DNA of 41,923 nucleotides. Origin: Bacteroidales bacterium (lineage in GTDB: Bacteria; Bacteroidota; Bacteroidia; Bacteroidales; UBA3824). Position numbers and translations under genes: made by a program. This document shows, piece after piece, positions 1-7,819 of this stretch (within the stretch, counting starts at the first letter, position 1; every line of letters begins with the position of its first letter). Under the pieces are notes generated by a model, which ran no database searches, had not been told where the DNA came from, and worked only from the letters and a program-made list of their open reading frames with translations. The stretch lies in NCBI GenBank assembly GCA_017417315.1, contig JAFPZK010000064.1, positions 1 through 41,923 on the forward strand. The letters run 5' to 3'.

Positions 1-175
1 TCTCGTCTTTGTGAGTCCTCGGATTATATCTTAGCTGTGACATAAAATGCATAACGGCCGCAAATATAATGTTTTGCTACGACTTTGCTGTGTACTACAA
101 ATGCATTTTGGAGTGATACAAATTAATGCCATTGCTGATTTTCAGTATGTTATGTCAAATTTGTAGGCGAAATAT

Positions 176-668
176 TTACGAAAAATCACTAAAATTTTTT
201 TTGGGGGTCAAAGTTGGGTTAAGAATCTGTCCCCATTTTGTATACCATCTGTCAAGCAATGCAGTAAACTCTTTCTCGCTACAATGGACAAGTGCGGCTG
301 AAACGGCTTTAAGCTCTATTGCAGCAGCCGTTTTGGGCTTCTTAGTCAGGTATTTGGTGACGTTTTTGACCTGATGGAACTGACATATTTGAACTGGAAT
401 TTCAGGGAATGCCCGTACAATACCCTTCCGACCGTCGCAGACTATGGCTGAAACTTTGATGCCACGAGTTACTATGCGGGCGATGCCTCTGACATAATCA
501 GAAACCGTTTCATTGTTTACAAACTTTATCAACAGTATAATTCCTGCGGATTCAACCTTTTGCCGCCCAAAAATTGGCGACCGCAAGCATGGCATTTATA
601 CAATTGACGCCCTTTTACCATGCCATTTTTCTTCGTGATTGGGCCATCACAAAACGGACATTTTTTTC
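176..668 (-). pseudogene. IS1249-like (IS256-related) transposase remnant
   Basis: This is a decayed DDE transposase. Reading leftwards, a zinc ribbon is visible first (KKCPFC near 649-666 and CHACGRQF near 577-594), but it is in a different frame from the rest and has no in-frame start because a 7-A tract precedes it. The following frame (176-595) carries VCDGRKG, holding the second catalytic Asp, then VQICQFHQVKNVTKYLTKKP and LDRWYTKWG, which I recognise from IS1249-type transposases. The helix-turn-helix region and the first catalytic Asp, expected between ribbon and core, are missing, so the frame change coincides with an internal deletion. The C-terminal part with the catalytic Glu is also absent. 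I infer a non-functional remnant with at least three lesions. I did not find terminal inverted repeats or target duplications. Confidence 0.75.
178..204. repeat. Half copy of the palindromic CACGAAAA/CACTAAAA repeat
   Basis: The stretch reading ACGAAAAATCACTAAAATTT matches one arm of the palindromic repeats at 3480-3546 and 4823-4882. It sits exactly where similarity of the transposase remnant to its family stops, so the last residues of that frame are encoded by the repeat. Only one arm is present, and with one CACTAAAA unit rather than two, so the match is short and could be partly chance in AT-rich DNA. Confidence 0.4.
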
Positions 669-778
669 ATCATAACAATAAAACGATATAACTAATTGAT
701 TATTATAATTGTTACAAAGATTTTAGCCTAATATTTGTCCATTACCCCAAAATGCCAAATTTTTTTGACTCTTCCCTG

Positions 779-1708
779 CTATTTTTCGTTAAGAGGACTT
801 TTTAGACAGCCCCTTTTTATCATCTCTAACGCAAATTTGATTTTTCTCTCCATAGGCAGCCGAGCGTCAATCCATAAAATTCTCATTCCCATGCGCTCCA
901 TACGGCGAAACCATGTCATCTGACGTTTAGCAAACTGACAAATCGCAATGTAAAGTTGCTCAAACATTTCTTCATACGAAATTTTACCAACAGCATAAAG
1001 TGTAACGTACTTATATTCAAGCCCGTAATAAATCAAATCTTCTTCTTTTACACCGCTATTCATAAGGGTTTTCATTTCGTCAACCATGCCGTTTCTGAGA
1101 CGTTCTTCAAGGCGAAGTTTTATTTTTTCGCGCTCTAAGTCCCTCGGATTTTTTATGCCGAAAATTATGCTGTCAATTTTAGGATAAGAAGGGACTACCT
1201 TGGGATTTTCACGGATAAAGGTCTCTATTTCAATGCCTCGGATTGCGCGTTTTTTAGTGTCAGTGTCCGTATCATTATGAAGGGTTTTCATTTTTGCAAG
1301 CATTTCTTTTAACTCTTCTAACGAATATTTTTCTAATTCTTGTCGCAATTCAGGATTTGCCGGAACGTCAATTAACTGGTAATTTCTTATGACCGATTCC
1401 AAATAAAGCCCCGTGCCGCCGCAAAGAATCGGAGTAGTAGGAATGGTTTTAAAAGCATCAAAAAAGTCCTTTTGATAGCGGAAAACATTGTATTTTTCGC
1501 CGGCGTTTAAGATGTCAATTAGATGATACGGAATTTGTTTGCCGTTTATAGTATAGTCGTCCAAGTCTTTGCCCGTACCTAAATCCATTCCGCGATAAAC
1601 CTGACGCGAATCCGCGCTGATAATTTCAGTGCCGAGTGCGTAAGCGAGGTTTGCTGCAAAAGATGTTTTGCCCGATGCAGTCGGACCTAAAACCGTGATT
1701 AAATTCAT
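779..1708 (-). CDS. miaA: tRNA dimethylallyltransferase MiaA
   Basis: The 309-residue product matches MiaA, which transfers a dimethylallyl group to N6 of A37 in tRNAs reading codons that start with U. The P-loop GPTASGKT lies at residues 8-15 and is followed by SADSRQVYRGMDLGTGK, the family signature that binds the tRNA and substrate. Length is normal for the family. The ATG at 1708 directly precedes the conserved beta strand LITVLGP, so the start is secure. The C-terminal tail is encoded partly by a sequence (about 797-815) that resembles half of a GGGCTGTCTAAAAAG terminator-type hairpin. It lies downstream of the aminotransferase gene, separated by the strong hairpin at 1723-1762. Confidence 0.95.
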   Translation of the reverse strand: MNLITVLGPTASGKTSFAANLAYALGTEIISADSRQVYRGMDLGTGKDLDDYTINGKQIPYHLIDILNAGEKYNVFRYQKDFFDAFKTIPTTPILCGGTGLYLESVIRNYQLIDVPANPELRQELEKYSLEELKEMLAKMKTLHNDTDTDTKKRAIRGIEIETFIRENPKVVPSYPKIDSIIFGIKNPRDLEREKIKLRLEERLRNGMVDEMKTLMNSGVKEEDLIYYGLEYKYVTLYAVGKISYEEMFEQLYIAICQFAKRQMTWFRRMERMGMRILWIDARLPMERKIKFALEMIKRGCLKSPLNEK

Positions 1709-1722
1709 AATGTTAATAATTT

Positions 1723-1762
1723 AAATGGATTGTCTAAAAAGACCTTTTTAGACAATCCATTT
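1723..1762. terminator. Perfect 18-bp hairpin between aminotransferase gene and miaA
   Basis: Arms 1723-1740 and 1745-1762 are perfect inverted complements around the 4-base loop GACC. The hairpin begins 6 bases after the aminotransferase stop (minus strand) and ends before the miaA start. It could act as a terminator or mRNA stabiliser for the aminotransferase message. No clean U tract follows on the minus strand, so intrinsic termination is an inference. Confidence 0.6.
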
Positions 1763-1768
1763 GAAAAA

Positions 1769-2968
1769 CTATATCGTCCTTCCCGGATATTCTTCCAAAC
1801 CTTTTTCCAAACAAATTAACGCTTTTTCCAAGTCATCGGTGTTAATCACGTATGCTAAACGTACTTCGTCGCGACCAAGACCCGGTGTAGCGTAAAAACC
1901 TGCTGCCGGAGCCATCATAACCGTCTGATTTTCATAACGGAACGTTTCCAACATCCAACGGCAGAAAATCTCTGAATCGTCAATCGGCAATTTCGCCATC
2001 GTGTAGAAACTTCCCTTCGGCATAGGACATCTTACGCCCGGAATTTTATTCAGACCGTTAATCAAACAGTTTCTGCGCTTAACGTATTCTGCTCTTACCT
2101 CGTCGAAATATTCTTTCGGAGTATCAAGCGATGCCATTCCGATTAACTGTCCGAAATACGGCGGTGAAAGTCTGGCTTGCGCAAATTTCATAATCGTATC
2201 CAAAACATCTTGATTTTTTGTTACGACAAAGCCGACACGTATTCCGCACTCACTGTAACGCTTTGAAGTTGAATCAATTAAGATAGCGTGATTTTCTAAG
2301 CCCGCAATCTGCATTACTGAAATATGGCGCGTTCCGTCATAACAAAAATCTCTGTAAACCTCGTCCGAAATCACATATAAATCGTATTTTAAAGCGAGGT
2401 CTCTGATTTGCAAAAGTTCCTGCATTGAATACAGATAACCCGTCGGATTGTTAGGATTTGAAATCAAAATCGCACGTGTTTTGTCGGTGATTCTTTTTTC
2501 AAATTCGCTAATAGGCGGCAGTGCAAAACCGTTTTCAAAACTTGACGGCACGGGAACAACTTTCACGCCCGCCATCGTTGCAAAAGAATTGTAATTCGTG
2601 TAAAAAGGTTCGGGGACAATCATTTCGTCGCCCGCGTCAAAACAACTCATAAGAACGTAAATCAAACCTTCCGAACCGCCGAAAGTTACCATAATCTGAT
2701 TGGGATTAACCTCAATTCCTATTGATTCATAGTATTTTGTCAAGGCGACACGGTACGTTTCCAAACCCGCTGAATGACAATATTCAACGACTTTTCCGTT
2801 ATATTCCTTCAATACCGCCAAAGCGTTCTCCGGCGTGTGAATATCGGGCTGACCGATATTTAAATGATAAACTTTTACTCCACTTTTTTTTGCCTGCTCA
2901 GCGTAAGGCACAAGTTTTCTAATCGGTGAGGCGGGCATCAAACGTCCCGTCTTTGAAATTTTAGGCAT
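1769..2968 (-). CDS. Class I/II PLP-dependent aminotransferase (AspC-like)
   Basis: The 399-residue protein is a fold-type I aminotransferase. NPNNPTG lies at residues 171-177, SDEVY around 201-205, and the PLP Schiff-base lysine is K236 in the SKRYSECGIRVG motif. Proteins of this kind in Bacteroidota are usually annotated as aspartate or broad amino acid aminotransferase; substrate cannot be read from the sequence. Its start lies 5 bases after the DUF1573 gene stop, so the two are probably cotranscribed. The perfect hairpin at 1723-1762 follows its stop codon. Confidence 0.9.
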   Translation of the reverse strand: MPKISKTGRLMPASPIRKLVPYAEQAKKSGVKVYHLNIGQPDIHTPENALAVLKEYNGKVVEYCHSAGLETYRVALTKYYESIGIEVNPNQIMVTFGGSEGLIYVLMSCFDAGDEMIVPEPFYTNYNSFATMAGVKVVPVPSSFENGFALPPISEFEKRITDKTRAILISNPNNPTGYLYSMQELLQIRDLALKYDLYVISDEVYRDFCYDGTRHISVMQIAGLENHAILIDSTSKRYSECGIRVGFVVTKNQDVLDTIMKFAQARLSPPYFGQLIGMASLDTPKEYFDEVRAEYVKRRNCLINGLNKIPGVRCPMPKGSFYTMAKLPIDDSEIFCRWMLETFRYENQTVMMAPAAGFYATPGLGRDEVRLAYVINTDDLEKALICLEKGLEEYPGRTI

Positions 2969-2973
2969 GTTTT

Positions 2974-3450
2974 TTAATTCTGTTTAACTGTGATATTTCC
3001 CCTAATCGTCAACACGACGGGGGAATTTGTTGCATTACTGTAAACCGTAATCGTCTTTGAAAAATTTCCGATTCGGTTTGAATCATACTTAACTTTTATC
3101 GAGCCGCGTGTTTTTGACGGCACGGGCTGATGTGTCCATTCGGGTGTCGTGCAGCCGCATGACGTTGCTACATTGTTGATTATCAAATCGTTTTTACCCG
3201 TGTTGACAAACTCGAAGTTGAAAGAAACGTCCGAACCCTGTTCCATAGTTCCGAAATTATGGTCGGTATATTTGAATGTCATTTCTGCAACGCCTTCTTT
3301 AAGAGAGGCTTCGAGTGCTGCAACTGAATCTGCCGCCGCTTTTGCTTCGGCTTTGAGTTCTTTTCTTGACTTTTTCTGGGCGGCACAATCCGTCGGAAAC
3401 ATTGCAACCGCCAAAATCGCGGCTACTGCTAATAACAAAAACTTTTTCAT
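2974..3450 (-). CDS. DUF1573 domain secreted protein
   Basis: The 158-residue protein has a signal peptide (hydrophobic stretch about residues 4-20, probable cleavage after CAA) and a charged K/A/E-rich spacer. A DUF1573 domain then follows with the typical features: HNFGTMEQGS, FEFVNTGKNDLII, and TSCGCTTPEW, ending in an immunoglobulin-like strand set (KTITVYSNA). DUF1573 resembles ASH/MSP-like beta-sandwich domains and is common in Bacteroidota envelopes; its biochemical role is not settled. It probably heads a two-gene unit with the aminotransferase. Confidence 0.85.
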   Translation of the reverse strand: MKKFLLLAVAAILAVAMFPTDCAAQKKSRKELKAEAKAAADSVAALEASLKEGVAEMTFKYTDHNFGTMEQGSDVSFNFEFVNTGKNDLIINNVATSCGCTTPEWTHQPVPSKTRGSIKVKYDSNRIGNFSKTITVYSNATNSPVVLTIRGNITVKQN

Positions 3451-3479
3451 AATCTTTAACTATTTAAATTTTATTTTTT

Positions 3480-3546
3480 AACTACGAAAAGCACTAAAAA
3501 CACTAAAATTTATATTTTTTTCGCGTTTTTCGTGTTTTTCGTAGTT
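3480..3546. repeat. Palindromic intergenic repeat, copy 1
   Basis: The outer arms AACTACGAAAA (3480-3490) and TTTTCGTAGTT (3536-3546) are perfect complements. Inside them one arm is built of CACTAAAA-type units and the other of CACGAAAA/CGCGAAAA-type units in the opposite sense. Read on the minus strand the element has the same arm order as copy 2 at 4823-4882, so the two copies are inverted relative to each other. It lies just beyond the DUF1015 stop, and could serve as a transcript end or be a small mobile palindrome. Confidence 0.75.
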
Positions 3547-3552
3547 CTTATA

Positions 3553-4803
3553 CTAATCCAAAGTATGAATTACCAAACCGCTGCGGAGTTTGGGTTCAAA
3601 CCAAGTCGTCTTTGGCGGCATAATGTTGCCCGTGTCGGCAATATTCAAAAGTTGCTCCATGCTGACGGGATAAAGTGCGAAAGCACATTTCATTTCGCCC
3701 GAATCAACACGTTTTTTCAACTCTTTGAGACCACGTATTCCGCCTACGAAATCTATACGTTTTGACGTCCTTAAATCTTTTATATCTAACAGTGGTTCAA
3801 GAACTTGCTCCGTCAAAACGGTAACGTCAAGACTGCCTATCGGGTCAGAATCGTTGAAAGTGCCTTCTTTTGCCGAAAGTTTAAACCATTTTCCGCCGAG
3901 ATACATTGAAAACTCGTGAAGTTTTTGCGGAGAATAAACTTCTATTCCTTTGTCAGAGATTTCAAACGATTTTGAAAGTTTTTCTAAAAATTCCTGCTCA
4001 GAAAGACCGTTCAAATCTTTTACGACACGGTTGTAGTCCATGATTTTCAACTGGTTATCGGGGAAAATCACGGCTAAGAAATAATTGTATTCTTCTTTGC
4101 CAGTGTGGTTCGGATTCTTGGCTTTTCTTTCAAGACCGACCCTTGCAGCGGCTGCCGTGCGGTGATGACCGTCAGCGACATAAAGCGCGGGAACTTTTTC
4201 CGCAAAAAGTTTCTCGATTTTTTCGTTTGTTGCTTTGTCGTCAATAACCCAAAATTTATGCCCGAAACCGTCGTTTGAAGTAAAATCGTATTCGGGTTGT
4301 TGATTGTCAGTAATATTTTTAACGATTGCATCTATCTCAGGTACAGCGCGGTACGAGAGAAATACGGGTTCAGCATTAGCGTTGATTTCTCTGATGTGAA
4401 CCATACGGTCGTCCTCTTTGTCGGGACGGGTAAGTTCATGTTTTTTGATGATTCCGTTTTGATAATCCTCGCAAAAAGCCGCTCCCGCAATTCCGTACTG
4501 AGTTCTGCCGTTCATCGTCTGAGCGTAAATGTAAAACTTTGGCTCAGAGTCTTTTACGAGATATTTTTCGTCTTGAAACTTTTTGAAATTTTCAATCGAC
4601 TTATTATAAACGACTTCTGAATGAGGGTCGATATTTTCGTCCAAATCGATTTCAGCGCGGGTTACGTGCAAAAACGAATACGGATTTCCTTCCGCCATTT
4701 TAGCCGCCTCTTTTGAGTTCATAACGTCGTAAGGCAGGCAAGAAAGTTTGTCCGCTATTTTTTTGTCGGGGCGCAAACCCTTAAATGGTTTTACTGTTGA
4801 CAT
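3553..4803 (-). CDS. DUF1015 family protein linked to serine biosynthesis
   Basis: The 416-residue protein matches the DUF1015 (SerC-neighbour) family. Features include KPFKGLRPDKK at the N terminus, CLPYDVMNSKEA, and the conserved YVADGHHRTAAAAR motif around residues 208-222. The family is recurrently found next to serA and serC in Bacteroidota, as here, and has been suggested to act in or regulate serine metabolism, but I know no firmly shown reaction. It lies downstream of serA, separated by a canonical terminator and by a palindromic repeat, and is flanked by repeat copies on both sides. Confidence 0.88.
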   Translation of the reverse strand: MSTVKPFKGLRPDKKIADKLSCLPYDVMNSKEAAKMAEGNPYSFLHVTRAEIDLDENIDPHSEVVYNKSIENFKKFQDEKYLVKDSEPKFYIYAQTMNGRTQYGIAGAAFCEDYQNGIIKKHELTRPDKEDDRMVHIREINANAEPVFLSYRAVPEIDAIVKNITDNQQPEYDFTSNDGFGHKFWVIDDKATNEKIEKLFAEKVPALYVADGHHRTAAAARVGLERKAKNPNHTGKEEYNYFLAVIFPDNQLKIMDYNRVVKDLNGLSEQEFLEKLSKSFEISDKGIEVYSPQKLHEFSMYLGGKWFKLSAKEGTFNDSDPIGSLDVTVLTEQVLEPLLDIKDLRTSKRIDFVGGIRGLKELKKRVDSGEMKCAFALYPVSMEQLLNIADTGNIMPPKTTWFEPKLRSGLVIHTLD

Positions 4804-4822
4804 AGTCTATAATTTTTTTTAA

Positions 4823-4882
4823 AACTACGAAAAACACGAAAAGCACGAAAAAAATTTAGTGATTTTAGTGATTTTCGTAGTT
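4823..4882. repeat. Palindromic intergenic repeat, copy 2
   Basis: Outer arms AACTACGAAAA (4823-4833) and TTTTCGTAGTT (4872-4882) are perfect complements. The left arm continues as ACACGAAAAGCACGAAAA and the right arm as TTTAGTGATTTTAGTG, so the inner stem is imperfect and the two arms are distinguishable. It is the same element as 3480-3546 in the opposite orientation, and it sits between the serA terminator and the DUF1015 start. Confidence 0.75.
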
Positions 4883-4894
4883 ATTAAAATTAAC

Positions 4895-4924
4895 AAAAAA
4901 GGGAGGTTTTTCCGGCCTCCCTTT
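4895..4924 (-). terminator. Rho-independent terminator of serC-serA
   Basis: On the minus strand AAAGGGAGG and CCTCCCTTT pair around a short loop and are followed directly by a run of T. It lies 18 bases after the serA stop codon. The GC-rich stem plus T run is the textbook form of an intrinsic terminator. Confidence 0.85.
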
Positions 4925-4942
4925 CGCTAAAACATTAAAATT

Positions 4943-5863
4943 CTACTTGTTGACTTGAAATTTCTTATTGCCGGTTTTGAAGAAGTCAACAATCTGGTTC
5001 GCCGCGGCGAGACCCGCGTTGATGTTGGCTTCCGCCGTCTGAGCACCCATCTTTTTGGGCGTAGCGAAATATCTGCCTGCAAATTTTGCGGCAAATTCTT
5101 CGTTTTTGTCAGGAGCGATGTCCGTAATGTATTTCAAATCAGTACGTTCTTCCATAAGTTTTATCAATTCGTCTTCGTTGATAACCTCTTTTCTTGCGGT
5201 GTTGATAACGATTCCGCCTTTTTTGAGTTTTGAACAAAGAGCGTAGTTGATTGACTGTTTGGTTTCAGCCGTTGCGGGAATATGAAGCGATACGATGTCG
5301 CACTGTTCAAACAAAGCATCTTGATTATCAACTGCTTTAACGCCAGCCTGTTCGATAACTTCTTTCGGACAGAAAGCATCGTAAGCATAAACTTCCATAT
5401 CAAAACCTTTTGCAACTCTTGCAACGTTTCTGCCGACCTGACCGAAAGCCAAGATACCGAGTTTTTTGCCTTTGAGTTCCGTACCTGATTTTCCGTTGTA
5501 GAAGTTTCTAACGGCGAAAACCAAAAGACCGAAAACGAGTTCAGCAACTGCGTTAGAGTTTTGACCCGGAGTGTTCATAACGACAACACCTTTTTTAGTA
5601 GCGGCTTCGAGGTCAACATTATCGTAACCTGCACCTGCGCGAACTACGATTTTAAGGTTTTTAGCAGCATCGAGAACCTCAGCCGTAACTTTGTCAGAAC
5701 GGATGATAACAGCGTCAACGTCTGCAACTGCGTCCAACAACTGCTGTTTATCAGTGTAATTTTCGAGTAATGCGAAAGTGTTACCCGATTTTTCAACTAT
5801 ATCTTTAATACCGTCAACTGCTTGTTTAGCAAACGGTTTTTCTGTTGCAACTAATATTTTCAT
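4943..5863 (-). CDS. serA: D-3-phosphoglycerate dehydrogenase (short, ACT-less type)
   Basis: It oxidises 3-phosphoglycerate to 3-phosphohydroxypyruvate, the first step of serine synthesis. At 306 residues it has only the substrate and NAD-binding domains; the C-terminal ACT/intervening domains that give serine feedback in other SerA types are absent. The nucleotide loop reads AFGQVG at 139-144 (Ala for the first Gly). Arg224 in NTARKEVI and the Asp/Glu region near 248-256 fit the family. The usual catalytic His in TPHxG is Lys270 here (TPKKMG). I recall the same Lys substitution in Bacteroides-type and Entamoeba PGDHs, so it is probably lineage-typical rather than a defect. Starts 9 bases after serC; the terminator at 4895-4924 follows. 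Confidence 0.93.
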   Translation of the reverse strand: MKILVATEKPFAKQAVDGIKDIVEKSGNTFALLENYTDKQQLLDAVADVDAVIIRSDKVTAEVLDAAKNLKIVVRAGAGYDNVDLEAATKKGVVVMNTPGQNSNAVAELVFGLLVFAVRNFYNGKSGTELKGKKLGILAFGQVGRNVARVAKGFDMEVYAYDAFCPKEVIEQAGVKAVDNQDALFEQCDIVSLHIPATAETKQSINYALCSKLKKGGIVINTARKEVINEDELIKLMEERTDLKYITDIAPDKNEEFAAKFAGRYFATPKKMGAQTAEANINAGLAAANQIVDFFKTGNKKFQVNK

Positions 5864-5872
5864 TTCTTTATT

Positions 5873-6940
5873 TTAGTTTTCTTTTTCAAAATCTTTCATT
5901 GCTTGAACCAAAGCGTCAACGCTTTCCATCGGGAGTGCGTTGTAGAGCGAAGCTCTGAAACCACCTACCGAACGGTGTCCTTTCAAGCCGACCATATCTC
6001 TTGCTTTTACGAAGTCTAAGAATTTGGCTTCCAAATCTTTGTATTCTTCGTTCATAACAAAACATACGCTCATTCTCGAACGAGAATCTTTCTGAACCGT
6101 ACCTTTAAATAATTTGTTGCGGTCGATTTCGTCGTAAAGTTTTGTTGATTTTGCGATAGCGCGTTTTTCCATTTCTTCAACGCCGCCTTCTTTGATAATC
6201 CATTCGAGGGTTTTAACGCCTGCATAGATAGGAACAACCGGAGGAGTGTTGAACATAGAATTTTTCTCGATATGTGTCTGATAGTTAAGCATTGTCGGGA
6301 TTGCTCTGTCAACTTTGCCCAAAAGTTCGTCTTTCACGATAACGAAAGTAACGCCTGCGCAAGAAAGGTTTTTCTGTGCGCCACCGTAGATAAGACCGTA
6401 TTTGCTAACGTCCAAAGGACGAGAGAAAATATCCGAACTCATGTCGGCAACAACGGGAATCGGAGAATTGTAATCTTCGAGAACTTCGGTTCCGTAGATT
6501 GTGTTATTGGTTGTAATGTGCATATAATCACAATCTTTGGGGATTTCAAAACCTTTGGGAATGTATGTGTAATTTGCTTCTTTGCTTGAAACGTGGTCAT
6601 CTACTTCGCCGAAAAGTTTTGCTTCCTTAGCGGCTTTGTTAGCCCATGTACCGGTGTTAACATAAAAAGCCTTTGTACGCAAGAGGTTCATCGGAACCAT
6701 TGCAAATTGCAAACTTGCACCGCCACCCAAGAAAATAACCGAGTAGCCGGAAGGAATGTTAAGGACTTGTTTGAAAAGTTCAACGGCTCTGTTCATAACA
6801 GCATCAAATGATTTGTCTCTGTGAGACATACACATCAGGGAAATACCTGTGCCGTTAAAATCCATGATTGCTTTTGCAGTCTCTTCCACGGTATAGTCGG
6901 GAAGTATTGACGGTCCTGCGAAAAAATTATGCTTTTTCAT
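5873..6940 (-). CDS. serC: Phosphoserine aminotransferase SerC
   Basis: It converts 3-phosphohydroxypyruvate and glutamate to O-phosphoserine, the second step of serine synthesis; the enzyme also acts in PLP synthesis in some bacteria. The 355-residue length is normal. [11 protein letters not shown] at the N terminus, the LGGGASLQF phosphate-binding loop (about 71-79) and the Schiff-base Lys190 in [12 protein letters not shown] are all present. The C-terminal [16 protein letters not shown] motif is also conserved. It is first of a serC-serA pair and is preceded by a long AT-rich leader with a TACTTTTG element at 6988-6995 (minus strand), a plausible promoter -7 box. Confidence 0.96.
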   Translation of the reverse strand: MKKHNFFAGPSILPDYTVEETAKAIMDFNGTGISLMCMSHRDKSFDAVMNRAVELFKQVLNIPSGYSVIFLGGGASLQFAMVPMNLLRTKAFYVNTGTWANKAAKEAKLFGEVDDHVSSKEANYTYIPKGFEIPKDCDYMHITTNNTIYGTEVLEDYNSPIPVVADMSSDIFSRPLDVSKYGLIYGGAQKNLSCAGVTFVIVKDELLGKVDRAIPTMLNYQTHIEKNSMFNTPPVVPIYAGVKTLEWIIKEGGVEEMEKRAIAKSTKLYDEIDRNKLFKGTVQKDSRSRMSVCFVMNEEYKDLEAKFLDFVKARDMVGLKGHRSVGGFRASLYNALPMESVDALVQAMKDFEKEN

Positions 6941-7128
6941 TCTATAATAAAATTTAATTAAAGTTTCGTTTTTTAAATTCTACGCTGCAAAAGTAATATT
7001 TTTTATTTTAATAAAAACATTTTTTCTGAGAAAAAAACGTTAGCAACGAAAATTATTTTTTTTTATTTTGATAATCAAAGAGTTAATATACTAAAAAAAT
7101 TTTTTTTTGTAAAAAAGTATAAAAAAAT

Positions 7129-7159
7129 TTTGTAGGAATAAAAATTCTCCATACCTTTG
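7129..7159 (+). promoter_or_regulatory. Bacteroidota-type promoter of the tRNA-Lys cluster
   Basis: A -33 box TTTG at 7129-7132 is separated by exactly 19 bases from a -7 box TACCTTTG at 7152-7159, an excellent match to the Bacteroidota primary sigma consensus TTTG-N19-TAnnTTTG. The first tRNA begins 24 bases further on. Confidence 0.85.
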
Positions 7160-7183
7160 CACCGCAAAAAGAAAAAATCGGCG

Positions 7184-7256
7184 GACTATGTAGCTCAGTT
7201 GGTAGAGCACATCCCTTTTAAGGATGGGGTCCTGAGTTCGAGCCTCAGCATGGTCA
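7184..7256 (+). tRNA. tRNA-Lys (anticodon TTT), copy 1
   Basis: The 73-nt gene folds into a full cloverleaf. The acceptor stem is GACTATG/CATGGTC with one G-T wobble, the D arm GCTC/GAGC, the anticodon stem CATCC/GGATG around loop CTTTTAA (anticodon TTT), and the T arm CTGAG/CTCAG with TTCGAGC. The discriminator is A; CCA is not encoded. It is identical to copy 3. Confidence 0.97.
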
Positions 7257-7315
7257 CATAAGTTTTATTTTTGTTTAAAAATTTTAGACGGTTTTTATTT
7301 TTTGTTTTTTGGTCG

Positions 7316-7388
7316 GACTACGTAGCTCAGCTGGTAGAGCACATCCCTTTTAAGGATGGGGTCCTGGGTTCGAGCCCCAGCGTGGTCA
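7316..7388 (+). tRNA. tRNA-Lys (anticodon TTT), copy 2 (variant)
   Basis: The same 73-nt cloverleaf as copies 1 and 3, with two compensatory base-pair changes (acceptor T-A to C-G, T-stem A-T to G-C) and one T-to-C change in the D loop. All stems remain paired, so the gene should be functional. Confidence 0.97.
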
Positions 7389-7412
7389 CAAAAAAATGAT
7401 TATGTTAGTGTG

Positions 7413-7485
7413 GACTATGTAGCTCAGTTGGTAGAGCACATCCCTTTTAAGGATGGGGTCCTGAGTTCGAGCCTCAGCATGGTCA
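7413..7485 (+). tRNA. tRNA-Lys (anticodon TTT), copy 3
   Basis: Identical in sequence to copy 1 over its whole 73 nt, with anticodon TTT and no encoded CCA. It is last of the three and is followed by the terminator hairpin at 7543-7582. Confidence 0.97.
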
Positions 7486-7542
7486 CATTTTTTTTTATTT
7501 GTTATATTTACTTATATAGAAATTTATCTAATTCCCCTAATG

Positions 7543-7582
7543 GAAAATCCGCCGATGTGAAATCGCCGGATTTTCGCTTTTT
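7543..7582 (+). terminator. Terminator of the tRNA-Lys cluster
   Basis: GAAAATCCG (7543-7551) pairs with CGGATTTTC (7567-7575), and CGAT (7553-7556) pairs with ATCG (7562-7565) with one C-C mismatch between the two stems. A CTTTTTATAA tail follows. This fits an intrinsic terminator closing the tRNA transcript, just ahead of the small membrane protein gene. Confidence 0.8.
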
Positions 7583-7591
7583 ATAACGGAT

Positions 7592-7813
7592 ATGAAAAAA
7601 CTCAATATTAATTTCCATATTTCATGGCTTGATGTCGTAAAACACATTTTAAGGATTGTTTTTGCGATTTTAGCGATATTGGCTTTCAATAAATACTTTC
7701 CTCAGCACTTAATTCCGAAAGATTTTATTTTCAAAACGGCTGTTTATGCTTGTATTTACGTTTTAGTCAGCCTTATTATAGAAATCGTTTTCAAAAAGTT
7801 TGAGAAAAAATAA
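7592..7813 (+). CDS. Small membrane protein, unknown
   Basis: A 73-residue protein with two hydrophobic segments, roughly residues 17-36 and 47-65, and a basic C terminus (KKFEKK). It starts 9 bases after the tRNA-Lys terminator tail and runs toward queH, with which it is convergent. I recognise no family. The hydrophobic pattern and the normal start context suggest a real gene, but it is short, so confidence is moderate. Confidence 0.6.
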   Translation: MKKLNINFHISWLDVVKHILRIVFAILAILAFNKYFPQHLIPKDFIFKTAVYACIYVLVSLIIEIVFKKFEKK

Positions 7814-7819
7814 GCGAAG

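Noticed and set aside
3480..4882. CRISPR array suspicion from the repeated CACGAAAA units
   Set aside because: Only two copies, palindromic, 1.3 kb apart with a gene between; no spacers of regular length.
6941..7128. Possible small gene in the AT-rich leader between serC and tRNA-Lys
   Set aside because: Long A/T runs only, no frame with a start and reasonable composition; promoter elements explain the region.
7356..7586. 76-residue plus-strand frame in the tRNA-Lys cluster
   Set aside because: It is a chance reading of tRNA copies 2 and 3 and the following terminator.
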